Origin: an uncultured Pelagibacteraceae bacterium
GTDB taxonomy: Bacteria > Pseudomonadota > Alphaproteobacteria > Pelagibacterales > Pelagibacteraceae
DNA: 36,239 nucleotides
Assembly: GCA_902542855.1 (NCBI GenBank)
Contig: CACBWE010000009.1
Location: 1 to 36,239 of the forward strand
Direction of reading: 5' to 3'
Positions 16,685 to 24,979 of the stretch are shown here, one piece after another. Positions within the stretch are counted from its first letter, which is position 1. Each line of letters opens with the position of its first letter. The position numbers and the translations under genes are program-made. The notes below the pieces were generated by a model, which was not told the origin of the DNA, ran no database searches, and saw nothing but the letters and a program-made list of their open reading frames with translations.

Positions 16685-17915
16685 TAAGGTTTTTCAGCAT
16701 TTCAAGAGATGATTTTATTCCATCTTCATGAAATCCGTAACCAAAATAACTGCCACAAAAAAGTAAATCTTTTTGATTTTGTATTTTAATAAGCTCTGAT
16801 TGAGCATCTAATGCTTTTTGATCGTAATATGGATGTGTAAATTTTACTTTTTTCAATATTTTTTTCTCATCAATATTGAAGTAAGGATTTAGTGTTAAGA
16901 AAATATTTTCATCACACTTTAAATTTTGCAATAAATTTAACCAGTAGGTTATTGAATTTTTCTCTAAATTCTTGTCATCTATTGATGAATTCCAAGAAGA
17001 CCAAGCTTTTTTATTTTTTGGCATGGCACGCTGATCTGTATGTATGTAAGCTATATTTTCTTTGTAGCTAAAATTCGAAAGAATATTTCTCTCATCCTCA
17101 GTTGGATTTTCTATTATCTCTAAGGCTTCATCAGCATGTGTTGCCAAAATAACCTTGTCGTAATCAAAAAATTCACTTTTTCCACCGTAATATAAATCTA
17201 GTCCTGACATTTTTCTTTTTATTTTTGTAACTTTATAATTTTTATAATGTTCCCCACTTAATTGTGAAATTATTTTACTAACATAGGTTCTGCTTCTATT
17301 GGTTACTGTGTACCACTGTGGTCTATTTTTCAATTTAAACAAACCATGATTTTGGAAAAATCTAAGAAAAAAACTAATTGGCATTTTGCTTGCTTCATAA
17401 GGGGGCATAGACCAAATTGCAGATACCATTGGTATTATATGATAATCAACAAATGTTTTGGATAATTTATTAATTTTTAAATATTCACCTAAGGTAATTT
17501 TATCATTGGATATGATTGCTTGATCACTTTTTTTATAAAATTTAATTATATCAAAAAACATTTTTAAGAAATCAATGTTAAATAGATTTGATTTATTGCA
17601 GAAAATCCCACTCAATCCTTTTCCACAATATTCAAATTTCGTATTATCTACTGAAACTGAAAAAGACATGTTGCTTTTTTCAATTTGAATATCATTTTCC
17701 TTAAAAAAATTAATTAAATTTGGATAAGTTTGAAAATTAAAAACAATAAAGCCAATATCAACTAATACTTTTTTTTCATCAAAAAACAAATCTATAGTAT
17801 GAGAATGTCCACCAAAATGGTCTTCTCTTTCGAAAAGATCTACATGATGTTTTTTAGATAAATAATAAGCAGCACTTAGTCCAGAAATACCTGACCCAAC
17901 GACAGCAATTTTCAT
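16677..17915 (-). CDS. COG2907-type FAD/NAD(P)-binding oxidoreductase
   Basis: A flavoprotein related to amine oxidases and carotenoid/fatty-acid dehydrogenases. The FAD motif is IAVVGSGISGLSAAYYLSKK (residues 3-22), followed by the EREDHFGGHSHTI segment, and a C-terminal FAD-contacting CGSYFGYGFHEDG. Length 412 agrees with the group. The COG2907 members found with CFA-type and DUF1365 genes are thought to act on fatty-acyl chains; in Rhodobacter related genes are induced by singlet oxygen and serve furan fatty acid formation. It begins only 6 bp after gcvP, so it may be read from the gcv transcript. Confidence 0.85.
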   Translation of the reverse strand: MKIAVVGSGISGLSAAYYLSKKHHVDLFEREDHFGGHSHTIDLFFDEKKVLVDIGFIVFNFQTYPNLINFFKENDIQIEKSNMSFSVSVDNTKFEYCGKGLSGIFCNKSNLFNIDFLKMFFDIIKFYKKSDQAIISNDKITLGEYLKINKLSKTFVDYHIIPMVSAIWSMPPYEASKMPISFFLRFFQNHGLFKLKNRPQWYTVTNRSRTYVSKIISQLSGEHYKNYKVTKIKRKMSGLDLYYGGKSEFFDYDKVILATHADEALEIIENPTEDERNILSNFSYKENIAYIHTDQRAMPKNKKAWSSWNSSIDDKNLEKNSITYWLNLLQNLKCDENIFLTLNPYFNIDEKKILKKVKFTHPYYDQKALDAQSELIKIQNQKDLLFCGSYFGYGFHEDGIKSSLEMLKNLND

Positions 17916-17921
17916 TAATTA

Positions 17922-20792
17922 TTATGCTGCATCTTCTTTAAACTCATCCATACTTGGACAAGTACAAAAAATATTTTTATCTCCATACACGTTATCAACT
18001 CTTGCAACCGGAGGCCAAAATTTATTTGCTTTTAAGAATTTTGCAGGATATGCAGCTTGCTCTCTTGAATATTTATGTTTCCATTCATCTGAAGCTAATT
18101 CAATATCGGTGTGAGGTGCATTTTTAATAGGGTTATCTACTTTGTCAAACTTACCTGACTTAACCATATCTATTTCCTCTTTAATGCTAATCAATGTGTC
18201 ACAAAATCTATCCAGTTCAGATAAACTCTCACTCTCTGTTGGTTCAATCATCATTGTTCCAGCAACTGGCCATGACATTGTTGGCGCATGAAATCCATAA
18301 TCAATTAATCTTTTAGCTATATCTTCTTCTGAAATACCTGTTTCGCTTTTAATTGATCTAATATCAATAATACACTCATGAGCAACATTGCCATTTGAAC
18401 CTTTATAAAGAATTGGGTAATGGTCTTTTAATCTATTTGCTATGTAATTTGCATTTAGGATTGCAATTTGTGTTGCAAGTTTTACACCTTCGGATCCCAT
18501 CATCTTAATGTACATCCAAGAAATTGATAAAATACTTGAGCTTCCCCAAGGAGCTGCTGAAACGGCACCTATTCCACTTGCAGGTCCACAATCTTTTACG
18601 ACTGGATGATTAGGCAGATAAACTTGTAAATGTCTTTTACATGCGATAGGTCCCATTCCAGGTCCTCCTCCACCATGTGGAATACAAAATGTTTTATGCA
18701 AATTTATATGACAAACATCAGGACCAAAATTTCCTGGTTTTGCAACTCCAACAAGTGCGTTTAGGTTTGCTCCATCCATATAAACTTGACCACCATGTTC
18801 ATGAATTACTTCACATATATCTTTAATTTTTTCCTCAAATACGCCATGGGTTGATGGGTAAGTTACCATTAATGCACCAAGATTGTCTGAATGCAATTCT
18901 GCTTTTTTCTTTAAATCCTCAAAATCAACATTTCCTTCTTTGTCACAATCAACAACGACAACTTTCATTCCAACCATCTGTGCACTTGCTGGATTAGTTC
19001 CATGTGCTGAGCTTGGAATTAAACATATATTTCTATTTTCATCCCCTCTATCTAAATGATACTTTCTTATTACCATTAAGCCAGCATACTCACCTTGGGC
19101 TCCCGCATTTGGCTGAAGTGAAACACCAGAAAAACCAGTAATAGATCTTAACCAATTTTTAAGATCTGTGAACATTTCTCTATATCCCTCCATCTGTTCT
19201 ACAGGTACGAATGGGTGAGGCTCAGCCAATTCTCTCCACGAAATAGGTATCATTTCTGCAGTAGCATTTAATTTCATAGTACATGAACCTAGAGCAATCA
19301 TTGTTCTATTAAGAGCTATATCCTTATCCTCTAACTTTTTAAGATATCTAAGCATTTCTGTCTCTGAATGATATGAATTAAAAACAGGGTGTTCTAAATA
19401 TTTTGAAGTTCTTAATAAATTTTTTGGTAGATTTGGTAAACTAACAGTTGGATCCTCTTTTTTAATTGACTCTGCAGCATTAAATATTTTTAGTAGTTGG
19501 TTTACTCTATAAACATTTTTTCTTTCGTCGAAAGAAACAGCCAGCATCTCTGAATTTACTTTTCTAATATTAACTTTTTGGTCTAAAGCATTTTTGAAAA
19601 TCTGATCTGTCTTTTCTTTGGTTATAATAGTTACAGTATCAAAGAAATAATCTGAGTATAATTCATATCCAGATTGTTTTATTTTATCTGCAAAATTTTT
19701 TGCTAGTTGAGATACTCTTTCGGAAATACTTTTAATTCCGTCAGGGCCGTGATAAATGGCATATGCTGCTGAAACAATCGCTAGTAAGGCTTGAGCAGTA
19801 CAAATATTACTTGTAGCTTTGTCTCTTCTAATATGTTGCTCTCTAGTTTGTAATGACAATCTATAGGCCTGGTTTCCATGCCTGTCCACTGAAACCCCAA
19901 CAATTCTACCTGGCATAGATCGTTTGTATTCATCTTTTGTTGCAAAAAAGGCTGCATGAGGTCCTCCATAACCCATTGGAATACCAAATCTTTGGGAACT
20001 ACCGACTGCAATATCTGCTCCAAGCTCTCTTGGTGTTTTTAGCATAGAAAGTGCAAGGAGATCACAAACTAAAATTGCTTTTCCATTTTTTTTATGAATT
20101 TTACTTATGGCCTCACTAGGATCTTTAATATCACCTAAAGTTCCTGGATATTGTAAAACTCCGCAAACAATATCTTCTTTTAACTGCTCTAGAACTTTAT
20201 CCTCGTTTCCAACAAGTACTTTAAGACCCATTGGCTCTGCTCTAGTTTGAATAACGTCAATTGTTTGTGGGTGGCAGTTCTCTGAAACAAAAATTAAATT
20301 ACTATCACTTTTATTAAGTCTATGACTTAAACCCATAGCTTCGGCAGCTGCTGTTCCTTCATCAAGTAAAGACGCGTTTGCTATATCCATTCCTGTAAAA
20401 TCAACAATCATTTGTTGAAAGTTTAATAGCATCTCTAATCTACCTTGAGCTACTTCAGGCTGATAAGGTGTGTATGATGTGTACCATCCAGGATTTTCTA
20501 ATATATTTCTTAAAATTACATATGGTGTGTAGGTTCCATAATAACCCATGCCTATAAAATTTGAGTAAATTTGGTTTTTTTTTGAAATTGCTTTTAATTT
20601 TCTTAAAGCTTCATATTCTGAATTTGGTTCACCGATATTTAATTCACCTTTAAACTGAATCTTTTCTGGTATGGTACTATTAATAAACTCATCTAATGAC
20701 TTAAAATTAAGATCTTTAAGCATTTTTTCTTGGTCCTTTTCAGATGGACCTATGTGTCTTCTAATAAAATCTTTTTGTGAATTATGTAACAT
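17922..20792 (-). CDS. gcvP: glycine dehydrogenase (decarboxylating), GcvP, P-protein
   Basis: The PLP-dependent first enzyme of the glycine cleavage system; releases CO2 from glycine and loads the aminomethyl group onto lipoyl-GcvH. It is the full-length single-chain form of 956 residues, with the N-terminal half (RHIGPSEKDQEKML, GMGYYGTYTP, LLDEGTAAAEAM) and the catalytic C-terminal half (LGSCTMKLNA, SSAHGTNPASAQM). The PLP lysine is K700 in NLHKTFCIPHGGGGPG. Start at 20792 shares one base with the gcvH stop. It is the third gene of gcvT-gcvH-gcvP under the glycine riboswitch. Confidence 0.97.
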   Translation of the reverse strand: MLHNSQKDFIRRHIGPSEKDQEKMLKDLNFKSLDEFINSTIPEKIQFKGELNIGEPNSEYEALRKLKAISKKNQIYSNFIGMGYYGTYTPYVILRNILENPGWYTSYTPYQPEVAQGRLEMLLNFQQMIVDFTGMDIANASLLDEGTAAAEAMGLSHRLNKSDSNLIFVSENCHPQTIDVIQTRAEPMGLKVLVGNEDKVLEQLKEDIVCGVLQYPGTLGDIKDPSEAISKIHKKNGKAILVCDLLALSMLKTPRELGADIAVGSSQRFGIPMGYGGPHAAFFATKDEYKRSMPGRIVGVSVDRHGNQAYRLSLQTREQHIRRDKATSNICTAQALLAIVSAAYAIYHGPDGIKSISERVSQLAKNFADKIKQSGYELYSDYFFDTVTIITKEKTDQIFKNALDQKVNIRKVNSEMLAVSFDERKNVYRVNQLLKIFNAAESIKKEDPTVSLPNLPKNLLRTSKYLEHPVFNSYHSETEMLRYLKKLEDKDIALNRTMIALGSCTMKLNATAEMIPISWRELAEPHPFVPVEQMEGYREMFTDLKNWLRSITGFSGVSLQPNAGAQGEYAGLMVIRKYHLDRGDENRNICLIPSSAHGTNPASAQMVGMKVVVVDCDKEGNVDFEDLKKKAELHSDNLGALMVTYPSTHGVFEEKIKDICEVIHEHGGQVYMDGANLNALVGVAKPGNFGPDVCHINLHKTFCIPHGGGGPGMGPIACKRHLQVYLPNHPVVKDCGPASGIGAVSAAPWGSSSILSISWMYIKMMGSEGVKLATQIAILNANYIANRLKDHYPILYKGSNGNVAHECIIDIRSIKSETGISEEDIAKRLIDYGFHAPTMSWPVAGTMMIEPTESESLSELDRFCDTLISIKEEIDMVKSGKFDKVDNPIKNAPHTDIELASDEWKHKYSREQAAYPAKFLKANKFWPPVARVDNVYGDKNIFCTCPSMDEFKEDAA

Positions 20793-21172
20793 TAGCTTGA
20801 TGTCTCCTTTGCAAATTTATCGTATTCTTCTTTGTTCATTAAATTATCTAGCTCAGATGTGTCTTTAATTTTCAATTTAAAAAACCATGCACCACCTTCA
20901 GGGTCCTCATTGATTTTGGCAGGATCATCTACTATAGACTGATTGGTATCTACCACTTCACCACTAACTGGAGTATAAACATCACTGGCAGCTTTCGTAG
21001 ATTCTACTACTCCTGCAGTACCATCTTTTTCAACATTAGATCCTTTTTGAGGAAGTTCTGCAAAAACTATGTCTCCAAGCATTTCTGTTGCATGTTTTGT
21101 AATTCCTATTGTGGCCACATCTCCCTCCAAAGTAATCCACTCATGCTCTTTCGAAAATTTTACTTCACTCAT
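20792..21172 (-). CDS. gcvH: glycine cleavage system lipoyl carrier protein GcvH
   Basis: A 126-residue lipoyl protein that shuttles the aminomethyl group between GcvP, GcvT and the lipoamide dehydrogenase. The lipoylated lysine is K60 in [20 protein letters not shown], and the N-terminal [14 protein letters not shown] and [14 protein letters not shown] segments are typical. It is coupled on both sides by one-base start/stop overlaps with gcvT and gcvP. The lipoamide dehydrogenase (L-protein) is not in this window and is presumably shared with the 2-oxoacid dehydrogenases. Confidence 0.97.
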   Translation of the reverse strand: MSEVKFSKEHEWITLEGDVATIGITKHATEMLGDIVFAELPQKGSNVEKDGTAGVVESTKAASDVYTPVSGEVVDTNQSIVDDPAKINEDPEGGAWFFKLKIKDTSELDNLMNKEEYDKFAKETSS

Positions 21173-22275
21173 TAATTTACTCCTTTCACATAATTTTTCT
21201 TATAAAATGGTAATGCGCAAATATTTGCTGGATATTTTTTTCCTCTTACCTCAAGCAAAATTTTTGTATCAACCTTTGAAAACTCTTTATCAACATAACC
21301 CATCGCTATAGGACCGTTTACACTTGGTCCAAACGTTCCACTAGTTATCTCACCAATTTGTTTATCTGTATCATTAAATATTTTAGTTTTTTCTCTTGCA
21401 ATCAGTCTACCCTCAGGCTTAATCCCTACTCTTATTTGGCTTGCTCCATCTTGCATTTGGTTCATTATTTTTTTCGATCCAATAAAACCCCCATTTGATA
21501 ATCTAGATTTTGAGATTGCCCATCTAAGGTTTGCCTCAACTGGTGTTTTATTAATATCTAATTCGTGACCATATAAACATAATCCAGCTTCTAATCTCAA
21601 GGTATCTCTTGCCCCAAGTCCTATAAGTTGTGCTCCCTTTTCTATTAAATTTTCAACAAATTTTTCAGCTTTATCGTTAGGAATTGAGATTTCAAATCCA
21701 TCTTCCCCTGTATAACCTGATCTTGTGACAAATAATCTTTGATTATCAGAATCAAACCAATTTCCTGTCATAAAATTTAGTTGATCAACCCCATTTATAA
21801 TTGAGTTTAAAATTTCAACAGATTTAGGTCCTTGAATTGCTATTAAAGATCTATTGTTGTCTAAATTCATTTTAAATTTTGAACCTAGTAAATTAGATAA
21901 AATTTCAAAATCTTTATCTTTGCATGCAGCGTTTAAGATAATTAAGTACCCATCCTCTATTTTAGTGATAATTAAATCATCATAAATTCCTGCATCTTCA
22001 TTCATTAAAAAACTATACTTAGAGCAGTTTTGTTTTAGATTTTTTAAATCTAATGGAAAAATCTTTTCTAATTCTTCTGTTAAACTTTCATCACCATATA
22101 TAAATAATTGGCCCATATGAGATACATCAAATATTCCAGAATTCGATCTTGTGAATTTATGTTCTTCAATAATACCTTTGCTATATTGAATGGGCATTTC
22201 ATAACCAGCAAACTCAACAAACTTTGCATGGTTAATTTGATGAAGCTTATTTAGCGATGTTTTTTTTATTTCCAT
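21172..22275 (-). CDS. gcvT: aminomethyltransferase GcvT (T-protein)
   Basis: Transfers the methylene group from aminomethyl-lipoyl GcvH to tetrahydrofolate, releasing ammonia. The 367 residues show the family pattern: [20 protein letters not shown] at the N-terminus, [22 protein letters not shown] in the middle, and [14 protein letters not shown] and VEANLRWAI toward the C-terminal half. First gene of the operon; its leader contains a tandem glycine riboswitch, and the start ATG (22273-22275) with the ribosome-binding sequence GGAAGAG lies in a stretch that can pair with the leader. Together this indicates translational activation by glycine. Confidence 0.97.
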   Translation of the reverse strand: MEIKKTSLNKLHQINHAKFVEFAGYEMPIQYSKGIIEEHKFTRSNSGIFDVSHMGQLFIYGDESLTEELEKIFPLDLKNLKQNCSKYSFLMNEDAGIYDDLIITKIEDGYLIILNAACKDKDFEILSNLLGSKFKMNLDNNRSLIAIQGPKSVEILNSIINGVDQLNFMTGNWFDSDNQRLFVTRSGYTGEDGFEISIPNDKAEKFVENLIEKGAQLIGLGARDTLRLEAGLCLYGHELDINKTPVEANLRWAISKSRLSNGGFIGSKKIMNQMQDGASQIRVGIKPEGRLIAREKTKIFNDTDKQIGEITSGTFGPSVNGPIAMGYVDKEFSKVDTKILLEVRGKKYPANICALPFYKKNYVKGVN

Positions 22276-22360
22276 ATTAACTCTTCCGCGCCCCCTCTGT
22301 CTTGGTGCCTGAGAGATTTGCTCCTTCGGCGAGAATAATTCTCTTTCCAGAGTTAATATG
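22273..22360 (-). promoter_or_regulatory. gcvT expression platform: start-codon-sequestering helix
   Basis: The 12 bases 22349-22360 and 22273-22284 are perfect inverted complements. In the transcript the upstream arm is the linker plus the first strand of the aptamer 2 closing stem; the downstream arm covers the AGAG of the ribosome-binding site and the whole ATG of gcvT. Four of five bases of the aptamer 2 stem strand (22349-22352) are used in both pairings, so the two structures exclude each other. Without glycine the long helix would hide the start; with glycine the aptamer stem forms and frees it. Confidence 0.7.
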
Positions 22361-22430
22361 TACGGTCCTTTTGCCTGAGAGTTTCCGGGGTGGTTGCTCC
22401 TTCGGCGCTACAAAAGTAGTCTCTCCCGTA
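22286..22430 (-). promoter_or_regulatory. tandem glycine riboswitch upstream of gcvT
   Basis: Two glycine aptamers in series, read on the minus strand. Aptamer 1 runs from about 22430 to 22361; its closing stem pairs 22426-22430 with 22361-22365, and it holds the conserved GCGCCGAAGGAGCAACC and AACTCTCAGGCAAAAGGACC. Aptamer 2 runs from about 22352 to 22290; its closing stem pairs 22348-22352 with 22295-22299, and it holds GCCGAAGGAGCAAATCTCTC and CAGGCACCAAGACAGAGG. Both halves have the core AGGAGCAA...CTCTCAGGCA...GGAC/AGAC pattern of the class. Glycine riboswitches on gcvT are known in SAR11. No terminator-like hairpin with a U tract follows, so control at translation is expected. Confidence 0.95.
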
Positions 22431-22436
22431 TATAAA

Positions 22437-22466
22437 TTTATAACACATTTAAAATATTTATGTGAA
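22437..22466 (-). promoter_or_regulatory. predicted sigma-70-type promoter for the gcv operon
   Basis: On the minus strand a -35 box TTCACA (22461-22466) is followed after 18 bases by TATAAA (22437-22442), with TG one base before it as an extended -10. Transcription would begin near 22430, right at the first aptamer stem. It lies wholly between the eamA stop (22469) and the riboswitch, which supports it. Prediction from sequence only. Confidence 0.5.
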
Positions 22467-22468
22467 AT

Positions 22469-23341
22469 TTATTTAGCGACCTTTTTGACAAGTAATGGAG
22501 ACAAAAACTGTATAACTACCGCTGTTATAACTACTGCTCCACCAAAAAGCACTGTAAGTGGCGGAGTTTCGTTTACAAACATCCATGCCCACATGGGTCC
22601 TAGAACAGCTTCAGTTAACATAATGATTCCAACAAATGCTGAAGCAGTTGATCTTGCTCCAATTGTTATAAGTATAAATCCAAGTCCAACTTGAAAAAAT
22701 CCTGCAATAAAACCTAAAAAAATATCATTTGTTGAAACTAAAATACTCGGTGACATGAACAAACCTATTAGTGTTGCAAAAATTCCAGCAACCAATTGTA
22801 AAGGTATCATGTCAACTTTTGGATATTTTCTTACAATTAAAATTAAGATTGCAAATGATATCGGCATAATAAATGCAACTAAGTTTCCAGTCATTTGACC
22901 TGGTGTTAGTGAACTTCCCAACATTAAAATAATACCAGCTACTGCTGTAATAATGCAAGTTAATGTAATTTTTGAAATTTTTTCTTTTAAAAATACATAA
23001 CCAAAAATTGCTAAAAACAAAGCTTGAGTTTGAATTATAAAGTTTGCATTAGCTACTGTTGTTTCATACATAGCAAATACATAGCTAGCAAATCCAATAG
23101 ATAAAATTATACCTCCAAATAAACCTGGAATTCCAGATTTATAAAGAGCACTCAAAATTTTTCCTTTGTAAGTAAAGATTAAAAAAATTGTAATTACCCC
23201 AATAAAGAAAAGTGATCTCCAAAATAATATTTGCCAAAGTGTAGATCCATCAAAAGACTTAACAATTAAACCTCCAAAACTTAATGCACAAGCTCCTAAA
23301 AAAACTAAAAAAGGGCCTGGTATTTTTGATAAAAAATTCAT
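22469..23341 (-). CDS. EamA/DMT-family transporter
   Basis: A 290-residue membrane protein with ten hydrophobic segments in two EamA repeats (for example LVFLGACALSFGGLIVKSF at the start, and FIMPISFAILILIVRKY at the second repeat). It is distinct from the other EamA transporter in this window. Its start overlaps the pxpC stop (TAATG-type overlap at 23341), making it part of a pxpB-pxpC-eamA unit; a role in uptake of 5-oxoproline or a related amino acid, or in export of a product, would fit but is inferred only from that position. Confidence 0.86.
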   Translation of the reverse strand: MNFLSKIPGPFLVFLGACALSFGGLIVKSFDGSTLWQILFWRSLFFIGVITIFLIFTYKGKILSALYKSGIPGLFGGIILSIGFASYVFAMYETTVANANFIIQTQALFLAIFGYVFLKEKISKITLTCIITAVAGIILMLGSSLTPGQMTGNLVAFIMPISFAILILIVRKYPKVDMIPLQLVAGIFATLIGLFMSPSILVSTNDIFLGFIAGFFQVGLGFILITIGARSTASAFVGIIMLTEAVLGPMWAWMFVNETPPLTVLFGGAVVITAVVIQFLSPLLVKKVAK

Positions 23342-24285
23342 TAAATTTGTGATAGTAAATTTTGAGTTTCCATTTCATATAACTTAAATAAAGTCTCTGC
23401 GTCAGATAGATTAATCTCTTTAAATTTTATTTTTGAACCAGGAGACATCTGTACTAATCGGTCATAATCGACACTAGCCACAACTCCAATTTTTGGATAA
23501 CCGCCAATAGTACCATGATCTGAAAGCATTATAATTGGATTTCCGTCTGCCGGTACTTGGATTACACCTTTAATCAAACCCTCTGATTTTATGTTGGTAT
23601 TCACAATATTATCAATTTTAGGTCCCTCTAGTCTCATACCCATTCTGTCTGAAAGTTTCGATACTGTAAATTCCTTTTCATAAAATATTTTTTTACCTTC
23701 TTCAGAAAAGTAATCAAAGTTAGTGCCTTTGATCACCCTTATGTTTTCTATTTTAGTATTAATGTAATTAGTTTTTTTAATATCCTTATTTGAATTTATT
23801 TTTTTTAAATTAATTCTTTGCCCTACATCTAATTTTTTTCCATCATTAGATCCAATATTTGCTTTTGTATTTATAGAACAACTATTCCATTGAAATTTTA
23901 AATCGAACTCGCCACCTAATGCTAAATATCCATAAACTGATTTATTTGTAGATATGATATTTATCTCATCTCCATTTTCAATTTGATAGCTTTCATAACA
24001 ATTTCCCTCAATTTCAGTATCTTTTTTTTTAATTGAAAAAATTACATCTCCAGTAACAGCAAAATTAATTTTTTCTCCTGAATACTTTATGTGAGGGCCT
24101 TGATATGCAAACTCTATAACTGCAGAGTCTAAATTATTATTTACAAGTTTATTAACTATAAGATAATTTCGATTATCCATAGCACCACTAAACGGGATGC
24201 CAATATGATAAAGATGATCCCTACCTTTATCTTGAAAGGTAGTATTTATTCCAGGTCTGATTATATCTAAATAATTATTGCTCAT
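23341..24285 (-). CDS. pxpC: 5-oxoprolinase subunit PxpC (KipA / allophanate-hydrolase-subunit-2 family)
   Basis: One of three subunits of the prokaryotic ATP-dependent 5-oxoprolinase, which opens 5-oxoproline to glutamate. The 314-residue sequence carries the family features: an opening IIRPGINTTFQDKGRDHLYHIGIPFSGAMD, YLALGGEFD, SDRMGMRLEGP, GLIKGVIQVPADGNPIIMLSDHGTIGGYP split over residues about 230-265. Such proteins were long annotated as biotin-dependent carboxyltransferase or urea carboxylase parts, but presence of pxpA and pxpB alongside supports the oxoprolinase role. Overlaps pxpB by 11 bp. Confidence 0.9.
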   Translation of the reverse strand: MSNNYLDIIRPGINTTFQDKGRDHLYHIGIPFSGAMDNRNYLIVNKLVNNNLDSAVIEFAYQGPHIKYSGEKINFAVTGDVIFSIKKKDTEIEGNCYESYQIENGDEINIISTNKSVYGYLALGGEFDLKFQWNSCSINTKANIGSNDGKKLDVGQRINLKKINSNKDIKKTNYINTKIENIRVIKGTNFDYFSEEGKKIFYEKEFTVSKLSDRMGMRLEGPKIDNIVNTNIKSEGLIKGVIQVPADGNPIIMLSDHGTIGGYPKIGVVASVDYDRLVQMSPGSKIKFKEINLSDAETLFKLYEMETQNLLSQI

Positions 24286-24952
24286 TATAATTTTTATACT
24301 GATCTAAAGTAATTTCCTTGAAAACTACTGTATCTCCTGGGTTAATTAGATTTGGTTTGTCTTCTTTTGAACTATCAAAGACATCCAAGGGGGTATTTCC
24401 TACAATATTCCATCCACCCGGGCTTTCAAATGTATAGATGTTTGCAAATTGTTCAGTTAATGCAACAGATCCCTTGGGCACTTTTACTCTTGGGGTTTCT
24501 AAACGTTGAGCTCGCATATTCTCATCTAAGTCACCAAGAAAAGGCATGCCAGCAATAAACCCTGTCATGTAACAGAAATATTCTTTATTTAAAAAATTCT
24601 CTAAAATTTTTTCTTTACTTAATTTTAATATTTCTTCTAATCTTTTAATATCCATTGAAAAATTTTCATGACAACAAACTGGTATTTCTAATTTTTTTGA
24701 AGTTATATCTATGGAATTTTCGGGGTTTATATTTTCAACATAATTTTTTAATTCTTTAAAATTTGTTTTTTTTAGATCATAAGAAATAATTAATTTATTA
24801 TAAGAAGGTGTTAAATTATTTATCCCTTCAAATTTTTTTTCTTTAATAGTTTTAAAATATTTTATAACTTGTGAATTGATTGATTTATTTACTTCATTAC
24901 CAAAATCACAGTACAAAGCTGCGTCACCAAGATTTGATATATTTTTTATCAT
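24275..24952 (-). CDS. pxpB: 5-oxoprolinase subunit PxpB (KipI / allophanate-hydrolase-subunit-1 family)
   Basis: The small subunit partner of PxpC. The 225 residues contain the family motifs PVCCHENFSMDIKRL, YFCYMTGFIAGMPFLGDLD (normally GF-PGFPYLGGLD), PRVKVPKGSVAL and ESPGGWNIVGNTP. The central motif reads GFIAGMPFLG, a mild deviation from the common form. It is transcribed away from pxpA, with 27 bp between the two start codons, so the pair shares a very short divergent control region. Confidence 0.9.
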   Translation of the reverse strand: MIKNISNLGDAALYCDFGNEVNKSINSQVIKYFKTIKEKKFEGINNLTPSYNKLIISYDLKKTNFKELKNYVENINPENSIDITSKKLEIPVCCHENFSMDIKRLEEILKLSKEKILENFLNKEYFCYMTGFIAGMPFLGDLDENMRAQRLETPRVKVPKGSVALTEQFANIYTFESPGGWNIVGNTPLDVFDSSKEDKPNLINPGDTVVFKEITLDQYKNYNEQ

Positions 24953-24979
24953 GCCATGTTATACTCAACATTATTAACT

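Noticed and set aside
19781-20023. Extra open frame inside gcvP on the same strand
   Set aside because: It lies entirely in the strongly conserved gcvP coding region in another frame and shows no family resemblance.
23341-24952. Urea carboxylase / allophanate hydrolase, which might pair with creatinase-derived urea
   Set aside because: The two proteins are stand-alone KipI/KipA-type subunits with pxpA next door, and there is no biotin carboxylase or amidase domain, so 5-oxoprolinase is the better call.
24956-24979. Upstream ATG for pxpA
   Set aside because: Family N-termini begin with the MxIxxNCDLGE pattern, which starts at 24980.
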